A stretch of 37,087 nucleotides of DNA from Halomonas halmophila (GCF_006540005.1 NZ_BJOC01000001.1:1-37087); one strand, 5' to 3'; positions 1 to 9,006 are shown, counted from the stretch's first letter. Numbers and translations are program-made. The notes: generated by a model from the sequence alone, not told the origin.

Positions 1-13
1 CATGCTGCCTTCC

Positions 14-55
14 TTCTTCCTTCTTCCTTCTTCCTTCTTCCTTCTTCCTTCTTCC
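14..55. repeat. Heptanucleotide tandem repeat, six perfect copies
   Basis: Six perfect head-to-tail copies of TTCTTCC (GGAAGAA on the minus strand) occupy this stretch, with a further imperfect copy at 7-13. Read on the minus strand, the tract begins directly after the TAG stop of the small gene at 56-442, so it forms that gene's 3' flank. The same purine-rich sequence (GGGAAGAA, AGGAAGAA) recurs in the linkers of the palindrome array at the other end of the window. No function can be assigned from sequence. Confidence 0.95.
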
Positions 56-442
56 CTACTGCCCCGAATCCGGCCATTCGATGGTCTTTTCCTGAGCGTC
101 GGGCATGACCTGCAGGAACTGGTCCGGTTCGTCGCCGGGTTGCCAGCCGCCCAGCGAACATCTTACCTCGCAGTCGAGTTGCCGTGCGGCTTCGTGGGCG
201 CAGTCGCTGTCCGTCGTCCAGGGGGTATGGGCGCTGTCGAACCACAGACTGGCGAAGCCGTCGGCGGCCTTGGCGATCACCAGGATGTTGATGTCATGGC
301 CGTCACGCTGCGCGGTGGCGCGCCAGCGGTTCTTGCCGGCGTTGGCCAGCGGCGGGGTGTCGAGGGCCTCCGCCAGCCAGGCGTTGAGCCGCTCGAGGTC
401 GAGGTGGGCGAGGTATATCTCGATATCGGGATACGCTTGCAT
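56..442 (-). CDS. Small hypothetical protein downstream of dapE
   Basis: I do not recognise this 128-residue protein. It looks soluble, with no signal peptide or membrane segment. It is acidic, is rich in Trp near the C-terminal half, and has hydrophobic stretches typical of a small alpha/beta fold (for example INILVIAKAADGFASLWF, residues about 50-67). The start at 442 is chosen because GGAG lies six bases upstream. An in-frame ATG at 472 would extend into the end of dapE. The gene follows dapE by 13 bases on the same strand and is probably co-transcribed with it. Codon use matches the neighbours, so it is likely a real gene. A link to lysine synthesis is suggested only by position. Confidence 0.75.
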   Translation of the reverse strand: MQAYPDIEIYLAHLDLERLNAWLAEALDTPPLANAGKNRWRATAQRDGHDINILVIAKAADGFASLWFDSAHTPWTTDSDCAHEAARQLDCEVRCSLGGWQPGDEPDQFLQVMPDAQEKTIEWPDSGQ

Positions 443-455
443 GACAGTCTCCGAC

Positions 456-1631
456 TCAGGCCTGCTGGGCATCGTGAGTGAACAGCCGCTCGAGCACGGC
501 CTCGTAGATACGGCTCAGGTCATCCAGGTCGGCGGCGCGGATGCGTTCGTCGACCTTGTGGATGGTGTCATTGCGCGGTCCCAGTTCGACAACCTGGCTG
601 CCGAGACTGGCGATAAAGCGGCCGTCCGAGGTGCCGCCGGAGGTGGAGAGCGTGGGGCGACGCGACATGACGTCCTCGACGCTGGCCAGGGTGGCGTCCA
701 CCAGCTCGCCTTCGGCGGTCAGGAAGGGCTCACCGTTCAGCGTCCAGTCGACGTGAAAATCCAGCCCGTGTGCGGCGAGGATGGCCTCGGTGCGTTCACG
801 CAGGGCCTGGTGGGTGACCTGCGTGGAGTAGCGGAAATTGAAGGTGGCCTGCACTTCACCGGGAATCACGTTGGTGGCCCCGGTGCCGGCGCGCAGGTTG
901 GAGACCTGGAAGCTGGTCGCGGGGAAGAAGTCGTTGCCGGCGTCCCAGTGCTCGCGGACCAGGGCGTCGAGTGCCGGGGCGATCTGGTGAATGGGGTTGC
1001 GGGCCAGATGCGGGTAGGCCACATGCCCCTGAATGCCATGCACATGGAGCACGCCGCCCAGTGAGCCGCGACGGCCGTTCTTGATGGTGTCGCCGAGATG
1101 GTGCGTGGACGAGGGTTCGCCGACGATGCAGTAGTCGAGCCGTTCATGGGCTTCGCGCAGGTGCTCGACGACGGCGCGCGTGCCGTCCACGGCCGGCCCT
1201 TCCTCGTCGGAGGTGACCAGAAAGGCGATACGCCCCGAGTGGTCGGGGTGCGCGGTGACGAAGCGTTCCACGGCGGTCAGCATGGCGGCCAGGCTGCCCT
1301 TCATGTCGGCCGCGCCGCGTCCGCAGAGCATGCCCTGGTCATCGATGCGCGGTTCGAAGGGCGGATACTCCCAGTGGGCTTCGGGGCCGCTGGGAACCAC
1401 ATCGGTATGGCCGGCGAAGGCCAGCACCGGGCCGTGATGGCCATGCACGGCCCAGAAGTTCTCGACATCGCCGAAGGGCAGCGGCTCGATATCGAAGCCG
1501 AGTCGCGACAGGCGCTCGATCATCAGCGCCTGGCAGCCCTGGTCGTCGGGGGTGACCGAGGGGCGTTGCATGAGCTCCATGGCGAGCTCGAGGGTGGGGG
1601 ACAGGCTGGGAGAGGTCTCGGATGAGGACAT
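456..1631 (-). CDS. dapE: Succinyl-diaminopimelate desuccinylase
   Basis: DapE hydrolyses N-succinyl-LL-diaminopimelate to LL-diaminopimelate and succinate in the cytoplasm, supplying lysine and peptidoglycan precursors. The 391-residue product has the M20 metallopeptidase metal-binding motifs in order: [31 protein letters not shown] (Glu-Glu), a glycine-rich SGGTSDGRF and a C-terminal NDTIHKVDE with the last His ligand. The length is close to the enterobacterial enzyme (375). The start at 1631 has GGAAG six bases upstream, and the in-frame ATG at 1676 would add 15 residues of low-complexity leader. It lies 48 bases downstream of dapD, within a dapC-yffB-dapD-dapE block. Confidence 0.97.
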   Translation of the reverse strand: MSSSETSPSLSPTLELAMELMQRPSVTPDDQGCQALMIERLSRLGFDIEPLPFGDVENFWAVHGHHGPVLAFAGHTDVVPSGPEAHWEYPPFEPRIDDQGMLCGRGAADMKGSLAAMLTAVERFVTAHPDHSGRIAFLVTSDEEGPAVDGTRAVVEHLREAHERLDYCIVGEPSSTHHLGDTIKNGRRGSLGGVLHVHGIQGHVAYPHLARNPIHQIAPALDALVREHWDAGNDFFPATSFQVSNLRAGTGATNVIPGEVQATFNFRYSTQVTHQALRERTEAILAAHGLDFHVDWTLNGEPFLTAEGELVDATLASVEDVMSRRPTLSTSGGTSDGRFIASLGSQVVELGPRNDTIHKVDERIRAADLDDLSRIYEAVLERLFTHDAQQA

Positions 1632-1679
1632 TCGGGCTTCCGGCGGGTCGTCCCGGGCGCCGCGGCGCCCGGACACGAC

Positions 1680-2705
1680 TCAGTTGTGGGCGTGTAGGGC
1701 TTCGTTGAGGGCGATGGCGCTCTTGTTGGTCAGGCACTCGATGCGGCCGTTCAGGGAGTTGCGGCGCAGCAGCAGGTCGTCCTGGCCGGCCAGCTCGCGG
1801 GCTGCCACGCGACGCACTTCCTGGCCTTCGTCATCGAGCAGAGTGACCTTGGCGCCGGCCGTGATGTATAGCCCGGCCTCCACGGTGCAGCGATCGCCCA
1901 GCGGGATGCCGATGCCGGCATTGGCGCCGATCAGGCAGCCTTCGCCGACTCTGATGATGATGTTGCCGCCGCCGGAGAGGGTGCCCATGGTCGAGCAGCC
2001 GCCGCCGAGGTCCGAGCCCTTGCCGATCACCACGCCGGCCGAGATGCGTCCTTCGATCATGCCCGGGCCTTCGGCGCCGGCATTGAAGTTGACGAAGCCC
2101 TCGTGCATCACGGTGCTGCCTTCGCCCAGGTAGGCGCCCAGGCGCACGCGGGCGGTGTCGCCGATGCGCACGCCGGCCGGCACCACGTAGTCGGTCATCT
2201 TGGGGAACTTGTCGACACAGTCCACCGACAGCTGGCGGCCTTCCAGGCGGGCCTTGAGGCGGCGCGACGGTAGCTCCTCGACATCGATGGCGCCCTCGTT
2301 GGTCCAGGCGATGTTGCGCAGCAGGCCGAACATGCCGGTCAGGTCGGTGCCGTGCGGCTTGACCAGGCGATGCGACAGCAGGTGCAGCTTGAGGTAGACC
2401 TCGGGAGCACTCTGGGGCGGGGCATCCTGGTCGATGAAGGTCGCGACCAGCGGGCGCTGGCTGGCCGACAGGGCATCGGCCAGTTCGGCCTGGGCTTCCT
2501 GGCCGGCGGACCGGAGGGCCTCGGCGAGTGCGCTGCAGTGTTCCGGCAGGAAGCTGACGGCGGCGGTGCCGGCAGGCGCGTCCAGTGCCTCGGCGGCTGC
2601 GTCGATCAGGCTCTGATCGGGATTCAGCAGGGGGGCCGGGTAGTAGACTTCGAGCCAGTCACCCTGGGTGTTCTGGGTGCCGATGCCGAGTGCGAAGCTG
2701 AGCAT
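1680..2705 (-). CDS. dapD: Tetrahydrodipicolinate N-succinyltransferase
   Basis: DapD transfers succinyl from succinyl-CoA to tetrahydrodipicolinate, the step before DapC and DapE. The 341-residue length and the N-terminal half match the longer DapD type seen in Pseudomonas and actinobacteria rather than the 274-residue enteric type. Residues about 160-290 show hexapeptide-repeat spacing of a left-handed beta helix (VRIGDTARVRLGAYLGEGS, then GRISAGVVIGKGSDLGGG). AGAGGATT-type ribosome binding sequence precedes the ATG at 2705. The gene follows the yffB-like gene by 36 bases. Confidence 0.96.
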   Translation of the reverse strand: MLSFALGIGTQNTQGDWLEVYYPAPLLNPDQSLIDAAAEALDAPAGTAAVSFLPEHCSALAEALRSAGQEAQAELADALSASQRPLVATFIDQDAPPQSAPEVYLKLHLLSHRLVKPHGTDLTGMFGLLRNIAWTNEGAIDVEELPSRRLKARLEGRQLSVDCVDKFPKMTDYVVPAGVRIGDTARVRLGAYLGEGSTVMHEGFVNFNAGAEGPGMIEGRISAGVVIGKGSDLGGGCSTMGTLSGGGNIIIRVGEGCLIGANAGIGIPLGDRCTVEAGLYITAGAKVTLLDDEGQEVRRVAARELAGQDDLLLRRNSLNGRIECLTNKSAIALNEALHAHN

Positions 2706-2741
2706 GAGTGAATCCTCTTGAGTTCAGGGGCGCGGGGCGCC

Positions 2742-3080
2742 TCATAAAGTGTCGTAGTCGCCGTCCTTGAAGCCGACGATGACGGTATCTCCGGTGTCCA
2801 GCAGCGGGCGCTTGACCAGGGTCGGGTGAGCCAGCATCAGCTCGCGAGCCTGGTTGGAGTCCAGGTCGGCCTTGTCGGCGTCGTCCAGCTGGCGCCAGGT
2901 GGTGCTGCGCTTGTTGAGCAGTGTCATGACCGGCACATGCTCGAGGATGTGCTCGAGCAGGGCGGCGGACAGGCCGTCCTTGCGCAGGTCATGGGTCTGG
3001 AAGGGGATGCCCTTGCTTTCCAGTTCCTTGCGGGCGCGACGACAGGTATCGCAGTTGTGAATCAGCATCAGCGTCATCAT
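2742..3080 (-). CDS. yffB: ArsC/Spx-family protein, YffB-like
   Basis: This 112-residue protein belongs to the thioredoxin-fold ArsC/Spx family. The N-terminal NCDTCRRARKEL motif holds two Cys at the active-site loop, and the KRPLL motif (about residues 90-94) and the closing GFKDGDY are typical of the YffB subgroup. Its biochemical role is not established. YffB is a neighbour of dapE in Escherichia coli too, so the association with DAP genes is conserved over a long distance. The ATG at 3080 overlaps the dapC stop by four bases (ATGA), indicating translational coupling. A second Met follows at once. Confidence 0.9.
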   Translation of the reverse strand: MMTLMLIHNCDTCRRARKELESKGIPFQTHDLRKDGLSAALLEHILEHVPVMTLLNKRSTTWRQLDDADKADLDSNQARELMLAHPTLVKRPLLDTGDTVIVGFKDGDYDTL

Positions 3081-4294
3081 GGTGTGGTCTCCCGGCTGAC
3101 GGTGGCTTCGATGAGGCGACGCATGCGCTGGGCGGCTTCCCGGGTGGCTGCCAGGTCATCGACCAGCGCCAGCCGTATCCGGCCGGCGCCGGGGTTGTCG
3201 CCCCGGGAACCCCGGCGGCCCATGTAGCTGCCGGGCAGCACGCTGACGTTTTCAAGGCGATAGAGGTCGCGGGCGAAGGCTTCGTCATCGCCACCCGGCA
3301 CCGCGGGCCACAGGTAGAAGCTGGCCTGCGGGGTGGGGAAGTCCATCACCGGGGCCAGAATCTCGGTGACCGCGGCGAACTTCTCGCGATAGGCGTCGCG
3401 GTTGGCGCGGACATGGTCCTCGTCGCGCCAGGCGGCGATGGAGGCGTGCTGCAGTGGCAGCGACATGGCGCAGCCGTGATAGGTGCGATAGCGGCGGAAG
3501 GCGCCGATCAGCTCGGCGTCGCCCGCCACGAAGCCGGAACGCAGGCCCGGCAGGTTGGAGCGCTTGGACAGCGAATGAAAGACCAGGCAGCGCCGATAGT
3601 CATGCCGGCCCAGCCGCGCGCAGGCCTGCAACAACCCGGGCGGCGGCGTGTTCTCGTCCAGGTAGAGCTCCGAGTAGCATTCGTCGGCGGCCACGATGAA
3701 GTCGTGTTCGTCGGCCAGCCGGATCAGCCGCTCAAGGTCTTCCAGGGGGGTGACGGCGCCGGTGGGATTGCCCGGCGAGCAGACAAAGACGATCTGCACG
3801 TCGCGCCAGGTGTCGGCGGAAATCGCTTCCAGGTCGGGGCGGAAGTCGTTGTCGGCACGGCAATCCAGGGTCAGGGTGCTGCCGCCGGCCAGCAGGGTGG
3901 CGCCCTCGTAGATCTGATAGAAGGGATTGGGTACCGCCACTCCGGCGGGACGGGTGCGGTCCAGGGCGCACTGGACGAAGGCGAAGATGGCCTCGCGGGT
4001 GCCGTTGACCGGCAGCACCTGGCGCTCGACATCCAGGCCGTCAAGCGCGAAGCGGCGCACGGCCCAGTCGGCGATGGCCTGACGCAGTTCGGGCAGCCCG
4101 GCAATGGCCGGATAGCGCGCCATTTCCCGGGAGGTTTCGTTCAGTGCCTCCAGGGCGCCGGCATAGGGCGCATGGCGAGGCTCGCCGATGGTCAGCGGGA
4201 TATGGGCCAGCGACTCGGGGGGCGTGAGGTCCGCCTTGAGGGCCGCGAGTCGCTCGAACGGATAGGGTTGGAGCGCGTCGAGATCAGGGTTCAT
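3077..4294 (-). CDS. dapC: Succinyldiaminopimelate transaminase
   Basis: This is a fold-type I PLP aminotransferase of 405 residues that converts N-succinyl-2-amino-6-ketopimelate to N-succinyl-diaminopimelate with glutamate as donor. The PLP lysine is in HSLSKRSNLPGLR, preceded by the cofactor-binding VAADECYSELY strand and the SPGNPTGAV motif. The N-terminus MNPDLDALQPYPFERL matches the pseudomonad DapC form, which fixes the start at 4294 rather than at the in-frame ATG at 4378. That upstream ATG also lies within the presumed promoter. The position between glnD and dapD supports dapC rather than another aminotransferase. Confidence 0.95.
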   Translation of the reverse strand: MNPDLDALQPYPFERLAALKADLTPPESLAHIPLTIGEPRHAPYAGALEALNETSREMARYPAIAGLPELRQAIADWAVRRFALDGLDVERQVLPVNGTREAIFAFVQCALDRTRPAGVAVPNPFYQIYEGATLLAGGSTLTLDCRADNDFRPDLEAISADTWRDVQIVFVCSPGNPTGAVTPLEDLERLIRLADEHDFIVAADECYSELYLDENTPPPGLLQACARLGRHDYRRCLVFHSLSKRSNLPGLRSGFVAGDAELIGAFRRYRTYHGCAMSLPLQHASIAAWRDEDHVRANRDAYREKFAAVTEILAPVMDFPTPQASFYLWPAVPGGDDEAFARDLYRLENVSVLPGSYMGRRGSRGDNPGAGRIRLALVDDLAATREAAQRMRRLIEATVSRETTP

Positions 4295-4349
4295 GAGTGT
4301 CCAGTCCGGCCGGGATCGGCGTCGTGTTGTTGTTGCAGGCAGGACGCCG

Positions 4350-4378
4350 ATTATAGGGAAGGCCCGCAGGGGCCTCAA
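4350..4378 (-). promoter_or_regulatory. Sigma70-type promoter for the dapC operon
   Basis: On the minus strand TTGAGG (4378-4373) is followed after 17 bases by a perfect TATAAT (4355-4350), leading to dapC 55 bases downstream. The spacer contains a small inverted repeat (AGGCCC/GGGCCT, arms 4360-4365 and 4370-4375) that could also act as a weak end signal for glnD, which stops at 4388. Confidence 0.75.
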
Positions 4379-4387
4379 ACGCGCCGC

Positions 4388-7069
4388 TCAGCCACTGACA
4401 TCCAGGGTCTCGATGAGTCGCTCACGGAGACGTCGCAGGCGTTCGGCGTCCCTGATCGGGTGACCGGCCTTGTCGGTGATGAAGAAGACGTCCTCGACCC
4501 GCTCGCCCAGGGTGGCGATCTTGGCGGCCGACAGGGCAATGTCCTGCTCCATGAAGATGCGGCCGACCCGGGCCAGCAGGCCGGGGCGGTCCGGTGCCGT
4601 GAGCTCGAGCAGGGTGCGGTCATTGGCCGGGTCCTGGCGGATCTCGACCTCGGTGGCGACCCGGAAGTGCTTGAGCTGCCGGGGAGTATGGCGCGAGACG
4701 ATCTGCGGGTAGTCGTCGGGGTCGTCGAGCTCCTCGACCAGGTGGCGACGGATTTCCTCGAGTCGCCCGCTATCGCGGATGGCGTCGCCATGGTCATCGA
4801 GGACGATGAAGGTGTTGAGCGTCCAGTTGTTGCTGGAGGTGGCGATGCGCGCGTCGTGAATCGACAGGCCGAGCTGTTCCATGGCCGCGGAAGTGGCGGC
4901 GAAGAGGTCATCCACCGAACGGGTATGAATGAAGACCTTGGTGCCGCCCTCGGCCATGTCGGCCGTCGGCGCGCTGAGCAGGATGAGTGGCAGCGCACTG
5001 CCGTCATGCCCGAGGATGCCCTGGGTCTGCCAGGCGATTTCGCTGGGCGCGTACTGCAGGAAGTAATCCTCGCCGAGCGACGCCCAGAGGCGGTCGACGC
5101 GCGTCATGTCGGTGCCCACCGTGGCCAGCAGGGAGTGGGCCTCGTCCCGGGTCTCGCGAATCGAGTCGTTGCGCTCCATGGGGTTTTCCAGGCCGCGGCG
5201 CAGGGCGCGTCGGGTCTCGCCATGCAGCTGGCGCAGCAGGGTGGCCCGCCAGCCGTTCCACAGCGTCGGATTGGTGGCGTTGATATCGGCCACGGTCAGC
5301 ACATAGAGGTAATCGAGGCGTGTCTCGTCGCCGACCTCCCGGGCGAACTCGCTGATCACCTCGGGATCGGCGATGTCCCGTTTCTGCGCCACCATGGACA
5401 TCAGCAGGTGGTGTTCGACCAGCCAGCTGACCAGGCGGGTATCGCGCTCGGGGAGATCATGCTCGCGGGCGAAGGCCTCGACGTCGGCGGCGCCGATCAG
5501 CGAATGGTCGCCGCCGCGTCCCTTGCCGATGTCGTGGAAGAGCCCGGCGATCCACAGCAGGTCGAGGCGCGGCAGCTGTCTGACGAGCTCGACCGCCACC
5601 GGGAAGCTCTCGCGGGCGCTGGCCTTGCGGAAGCCGTGGATGCACTTGAGCAGGCGCAGGGTGTGGGCATCGACGGTATAGATATGGAAGAGGTCGTGCT
5701 GCATCAGGCCGACCGCCTTGCCGAACACCGGCAGGTACTTGCCGAGCACGCCATAGCGGTTCATGCGCCGCAGCTGGCGGGCCACGTTGCCGCCCGAGCG
5801 CAGCAGTGCCATGAACAGGCGCTGATGATGCGGGTCGGCGCGGTAGCGATCATCGATCAAGTGGCGATGGTCGCGGATCAGGCGGATGGTATCGGCGCGC
5901 ACGCCCTCGATCTCGGGGTGTTCGGCCATCAGCAGGAAGAGTTCGAGCAGGGCCGAGGGGTGTTCCTGAAAGAGGCTGCGCGAGCGTGCCTGGATGTAGT
6001 CGCCCTTGATCTCGAAGCGTTCGTTGAGCGGCCGGGTGGCGACGGCGGTGCCGCGGTGCAGGATGGCTTCGTCGAAGTGCTGCAGCAGCATATCGTTGAG
6101 GCCGCCCAGGGCCGTGACGTGTCGGTAGTAGCGCTTCATGAACTGTTCGACGGCCAGGCGTTCGGGGGTGTCGTGATAGCCGAACATGGTGGCGATGGTG
6201 CGCTGGTGGTCGAACAGCAGGCGGTCCTCGGCGCGCCCGGTGAGCATGTGCAGGGCATAGCGCACCTGCCACAGAAAGGCCTGGCCCTGGCTGAGGATGT
6301 GCAGCTCGGCATCGTTCATGAAGCCGTGGGCGACCAGGTCCTCGTAGCGCTGGGTGGCGAAGTGACGCTTGGCCACCCAGCCGATCATCTGGATATCGCG
6401 CAGCCCGCCCGGGGAGCTCTTGATGTTGGGCTCCAGGTGGTACTCGCTGTTGTTGAAACGGTAGTGACGGCTGATCTGCTCCTGCCGCTTGGCCTCGAAG
6501 AAGTGGTCGGCAGGCCACAGCTGCTGCGGTGACAGACGCGCCTGCATGGCCTCGCGCAGGCGCTCGGGGCCGGCCAGGGTGCGCGACTCGATCAGGTTGG
6601 TGATCACCGTGACATCGGCCGCCGCCTCGTGCGAGCAGTCGTTGAGCGAGCGCACGCTGTGGCCGATCTCCAGGCCGATGTCCCAGAGGAAGGTGATGAA
6701 GGCCGACAGGGCCTCGCGGTAGGCCGAGTCATCGTCCTGCTCGAGCAACAGCAGCAGGTCGATGTCCGAGTGGGGATGCAGCTCGCCGCGCCCGTAGCCG
6801 CCGACGGCGAGCAGGGCAATGCCGTCGTCGGGCCAGTCATGCTGCTCCCAGGCGATGGCCAGCAGGCGATCCAGGCAGCGCGCCCGCCCGTGCACCAGGT
6901 CACGGATATCGGCGCCGGCGCGGAAGCGTTCGTCGAGCCGTGTCTGAATCTCGCCCAGCGCGGCCTTGAACGGCGCGATGGGCGAGCGACTGCCGCTGAG
7001 TTCGGCATGAAACTTGTCGATGTCGAACAGCGTCTCGTCGGGCTCGAAACGGTAATGATGGAGCAGCAT
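4388..7069 (-). CDS. glnD: Bifunctional uridylyltransferase/uridylyl-removing enzyme
   Basis: GlnD senses glutamine and adds or removes UMP on PII proteins (GlnB/GlnK), controlling glutamine synthetase and the NtrBC system. The 893-residue product has all expected parts. A nucleotidyltransferase signature GGYGRGELHPHSDIDL lies at residues 90-105, and an HD hydrolase domain has LFHDIGKGRGGDHS with His512-Asp513. Two C-terminal ACT domains bind glutamine, the last being LTAPDRPGLLARVGRIFMEQ and the following strand. The start at 7069 lies 11 bases after the map stop. An in-frame upstream ATG at 7270 lies inside map and encodes unrelated sequence. The ribosome binding site is weak, consistent with coupling to map. 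Confidence 0.97.
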   Translation of the reverse strand: MLLHHYRFEPDETLFDIDKFHAELSGSRSPIAPFKAALGEIQTRLDERFRAGADIRDLVHGRARCLDRLLAIAWEQHDWPDDGIALLAVGGYGRGELHPHSDIDLLLLLEQDDDSAYREALSAFITFLWDIGLEIGHSVRSLNDCSHEAAADVTVITNLIESRTLAGPERLREAMQARLSPQQLWPADHFFEAKRQEQISRHYRFNNSEYHLEPNIKSSPGGLRDIQMIGWVAKRHFATQRYEDLVAHGFMNDAELHILSQGQAFLWQVRYALHMLTGRAEDRLLFDHQRTIATMFGYHDTPERLAVEQFMKRYYRHVTALGGLNDMLLQHFDEAILHRGTAVATRPLNERFEIKGDYIQARSRSLFQEHPSALLELFLLMAEHPEIEGVRADTIRLIRDHRHLIDDRYRADPHHQRLFMALLRSGGNVARQLRRMNRYGVLGKYLPVFGKAVGLMQHDLFHIYTVDAHTLRLLKCIHGFRKASARESFPVAVELVRQLPRLDLLWIAGLFHDIGKGRGGDHSLIGAADVEAFAREHDLPERDTRLVSWLVEHHLLMSMVAQKRDIADPEVISEFAREVGDETRLDYLYVLTVADINATNPTLWNGWRATLLRQLHGETRRALRRGLENPMERNDSIRETRDEAHSLLATVGTDMTRVDRLWASLGEDYFLQYAPSEIAWQTQGILGHDGSALPLILLSAPTADMAEGGTKVFIHTRSVDDLFAATSAAMEQLGLSIHDARIATSSNNWTLNTFIVLDDHGDAIRDSGRLEEIRRHLVEELDDPDDYPQIVSRHTPRQLKHFRVATEVEIRQDPANDRTLLELTAPDRPGLLARVGRIFMEQDIALSAAKIATLGERVEDVFFITDKAGHPIRDAERLRRLRERLIETLDVSG

Positions 7070-7080
7070 GATGAGCCGGC

Positions 7081-7872
7081 TCAGCGTTCGAGGAAAGAGA
7101 GGTCTTCGTCGCTGCGAGCCGTCAGCACCTCCACGCCCGTTGCGGTCACCAGCAGGGTGTGCTCCCACTGGGCGGTCAGCCCCTTGTCCTTGGTCACGGC
7201 GGTCCAGCCATCGCGCAGCACCCGGGTGCGATAGTCGCCGATATTGATCATCGGTTCGATGGTGAAGCACATGCCTTCCGCCAGGCTGATGTCGGCCTCG
7301 GGCGAGTAGCCATCGTAGTGCAGGATCTGCGGCTCCTCATGGAAGCCGGCGCCGATGCCGTGGCCGCAGAAGTCGCGCACCACGGTATAGCCGTTGGCCT
7401 CGGCGTGTTGCTGAATGGGGCGAGCCAGGTCGGAAAGCCGGGCGCCCGGGCGGACCGCCTGGATGCTCTGGTACAGGCATTCCTGGGTGACGCGGCACAG
7501 GCGCTCGCCCTGGATGGTCTGGCCGACGATGAACATCATGCTGGAGTCACCATGATAGCCATCCGCGGTCTTGACCGTGATGTCGATGTTCATGATGTCG
7601 CCGTTCTTGAGCTTCTTGGCGTTGTCCGGGATGCCGTGGCAGACCACATGGTTGATCGAGGTGCAGATCGACTTGGGGAAGCCGTGGTAATTCAGCGGGG
7701 CAGGGGTGGAGCCCAGTTCCTTGACGATATGATCGTAGCAGCGCTGATCCAGCTCGCCGGTGCTGACGCCGGCCTTGACGTGGGGGGTGATCATTTCCAG
7801 CACGCTGGCGGCCTGGCGGCCGGCTTCGCGCATCTTTTCGATTTCGTCGGGGGTCTTGATGGGGACGTTCAT
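7081..7872 (-). CDS. map: Type I methionine aminopeptidase
   Basis: Map removes the initiator methionine from nascent proteins. The 263-residue length equals the E. coli enzyme (264). The dimetal ligands are visible in order: two Asp in NIDITVKTADGYHGDSS, His in GHGIGAGFHEEP, Glu in CFTIEPMI and Glu in WEHTLLVT. There is no N-terminal zinc-finger extension, so it is the short bacterial type I form. It is divergent from rpsB, the usual gammaproteobacterial arrangement, and leads into glnD. Confidence 0.98.
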   Translation of the reverse strand: MNVPIKTPDEIEKMREAGRQAASVLEMITPHVKAGVSTGELDQRCYDHIVKELGSTPAPLNYHGFPKSICTSINHVVCHGIPDNAKKLKNGDIMNIDITVKTADGYHGDSSMMFIVGQTIQGERLCRVTQECLYQSIQAVRPGARLSDLARPIQQHAEANGYTVVRDFCGHGIGAGFHEEPQILHYDGYSPEADISLAEGMCFTIEPMINIGDYRTRVLRDGWTAVTKDKGLTAQWEHTLLVTATGVEVLTARSDEDLSFLER

Positions 7873-8169
7873 GGCAGCTCGAATTCAGGGGTGGCGTGGC
7901 CGCCGACGAGGCACCATCCTGAAGCGGAGGCGTCGGGCGACTTCATCTCGGAGTCAATCCATGGTATAAAGCTGCGCGCTTTCCTGCAATCGCCGATCCC
8001 GTTCGTCCCCAAGGTGTCGAACAATTCCGTCGGTGGGCAAGCGTAAATTCATGCACAACGCCTTGAAAACACACACGTACCGGCACATGGTCCCGGGTGC
8101 TGTCGGCGCGACCGACGGTCGGATCCATGGGGTGCGTGGAGGCCTAACCCGATTTTTCAGGAGTCATCC
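7873..8169. promoter_or_regulatory. Divergent map/rpsB control region and rpsB leader
   Basis: This 297-base gap has no credible gene. Its plus-strand half carries the rpsB promoter (7942-7970) and about 190 bases of untranslated leader. The leader ends in a short inverted repeat (CCGA-CGG-TCGG, near 8110-8124) and an AGGAG site at 8159-8163. In other gammaproteobacteria the long rpsB leader is the target of repression by ribosomal protein S2. The leader length here fits that model, but I cannot match the RNA fold by eye. A weak minus-strand promoter for map (TTGCAG-15-TATACC) overlaps the same bases. Confidence 0.6.
7942..7970 (+). promoter_or_regulatory. Sigma70-type promoter for rpsB-tsf
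   Basis: TTCATC (7942-7947), 17 bases, then TATAAA (7965-7970). The -10 box is directly followed by a GC-rich discriminator (GCTGCGCGC), which is characteristic of promoters for translation genes under stringent (ppGpp) control. The -35 box is poor, matching consensus at only three positions. Confidence 0.6.
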
Positions 8170-8913
8170 ATGGCACACGTCAATATGCGTGACCTGCTGA
8201 AGGCAGGCGCTCACTTCGGTCACCAGACCCGTTACTGGAACCCGAAGATGGGCAAGTACATCTTCGGCGCACGTAACAAGATTCACATCATCAACCTCGA
8301 ACATACGCTTCCGGCCCTGAACGAGGCGATCGATGTGGTCGAGAAGATGGCGGCCGCGAACAACAAGATTCTGTTCGTGGGCACCAAGCGCAGCGCCAGC
8401 AAGATCGTCAAGGAAGAAGCCAATCGCGTCGGCCAGTCGTTCGTCAACCATCGCTGGTTGGGCGGCATGCTGACCAACTTCAAGACGATTCGTCAGTCGA
8501 TCAAGCGCCTGCGCGAACTCGAGACCATGCACGAGGACGGCACTTTCGAGAAGCTGACCAAGAAGGAAGTGCTGATGGTGACTCGCGAGCAGGACAAGCT
8601 CGAGCGCTCCATCGGTGGTATCAAGGACATGGGCGGTCTGCCCGATGCGCTGTTCGTCGTCGATGTCGACCACGAGCGGATCGCCATCAACGAGGCGAAC
8701 AAGCTGGGCATTCCGGTCATCGGCGTGGTGGATACCAACTCCGATCCGGACGGCGTCGACTACGTGATCCCGGGCAACGATGACTCCATCCGCGCCATTC
8801 AGATCTACGTCCAGGCCATCGCCAATGCCTGCGCCCGTGCGAAGGAAGGTCGTCCCGACGAGTTTGTCGAGGTCACCGAGGAAAGCGCTGGCGACGCCGC
8901 CGCTGCCGAGTGA
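8170..8913 (+). CDS. rpsB: 30S ribosomal protein S2
   Basis: S2 binds late to the small ribosomal subunit and is needed, with S1, for translation initiation. The 247-residue product starts with the family signature [20 protein letters not shown]. It includes the conserved [13 protein letters not shown] segment and [19 protein letters not shown] followed by IPGNDD. The acidic C-terminal tail is typical. AGGAG lies six bases before the ATG. It is co-transcribed with tsf across a 167-base gap containing a GC-rich hairpin. Confidence 0.99.
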   Translation: MAHVNMRDLLKAGAHFGHQTRYWNPKMGKYIFGARNKIHIINLEHTLPALNEAIDVVEKMAAANNKILFVGTKRSASKIVKEEANRVGQSFVNHRWLGGMLTNFKTIRQSIKRLRELETMHEDGTFEKLTKKEVLMVTREQDKLERSIGGIKDMGGLPDALFVVDVDHERIAINEANKLGIPVIGVVDTNSDPDGVDYVIPGNDDSIRAIQIYVQAIANACARAKEGRPDEFVEVTEESAGDAAAAE

Positions 8914-8972
8914 GCGTGACCCCGGCAGGGTCGTGAATATCGCGCCGCTTGTCGGCGATCCGTCACCGTGAC

Positions 8973-9006
8973 GGCGCAAGGGGGCTGCGGCCCCCTTGCT
9001 TGCGCC
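8973..9006 (+). terminator. GC-rich hairpin between rpsB and tsf
   Basis: CAAGGGGGC (8977-8985) pairs perfectly with GCCCCCTTG (8990-8998) around a TGCG loop. An alternative outer stem, GGCGCAAG (8973-8980) with CTTGCGCC (8999-9006), uses part of the same strand. No T-run follows, so this looks like a partial terminator or RNA processing/stability structure that lowers tsf expression relative to rpsB, not a full stop. Confidence 0.6.

Noticed and set aside
2..481. 159-codon plus-strand frame beginning with Phe-Leu-Pro-Ser repeats
   Set aside because: Its start is just translation of the heptanucleotide repeat and the rest is antisense to the small gene and the end of dapE.
3413..6532. 1039-codon open frame on the plus strand opposite dapC and glnD
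   Set aside because: It is antisense to two well-conserved genes in the frame that stays open because of their GC-rich third positions. It has no family features, and its composition is shadow-like (rich in Gly, Ala, Val, Gln and His).
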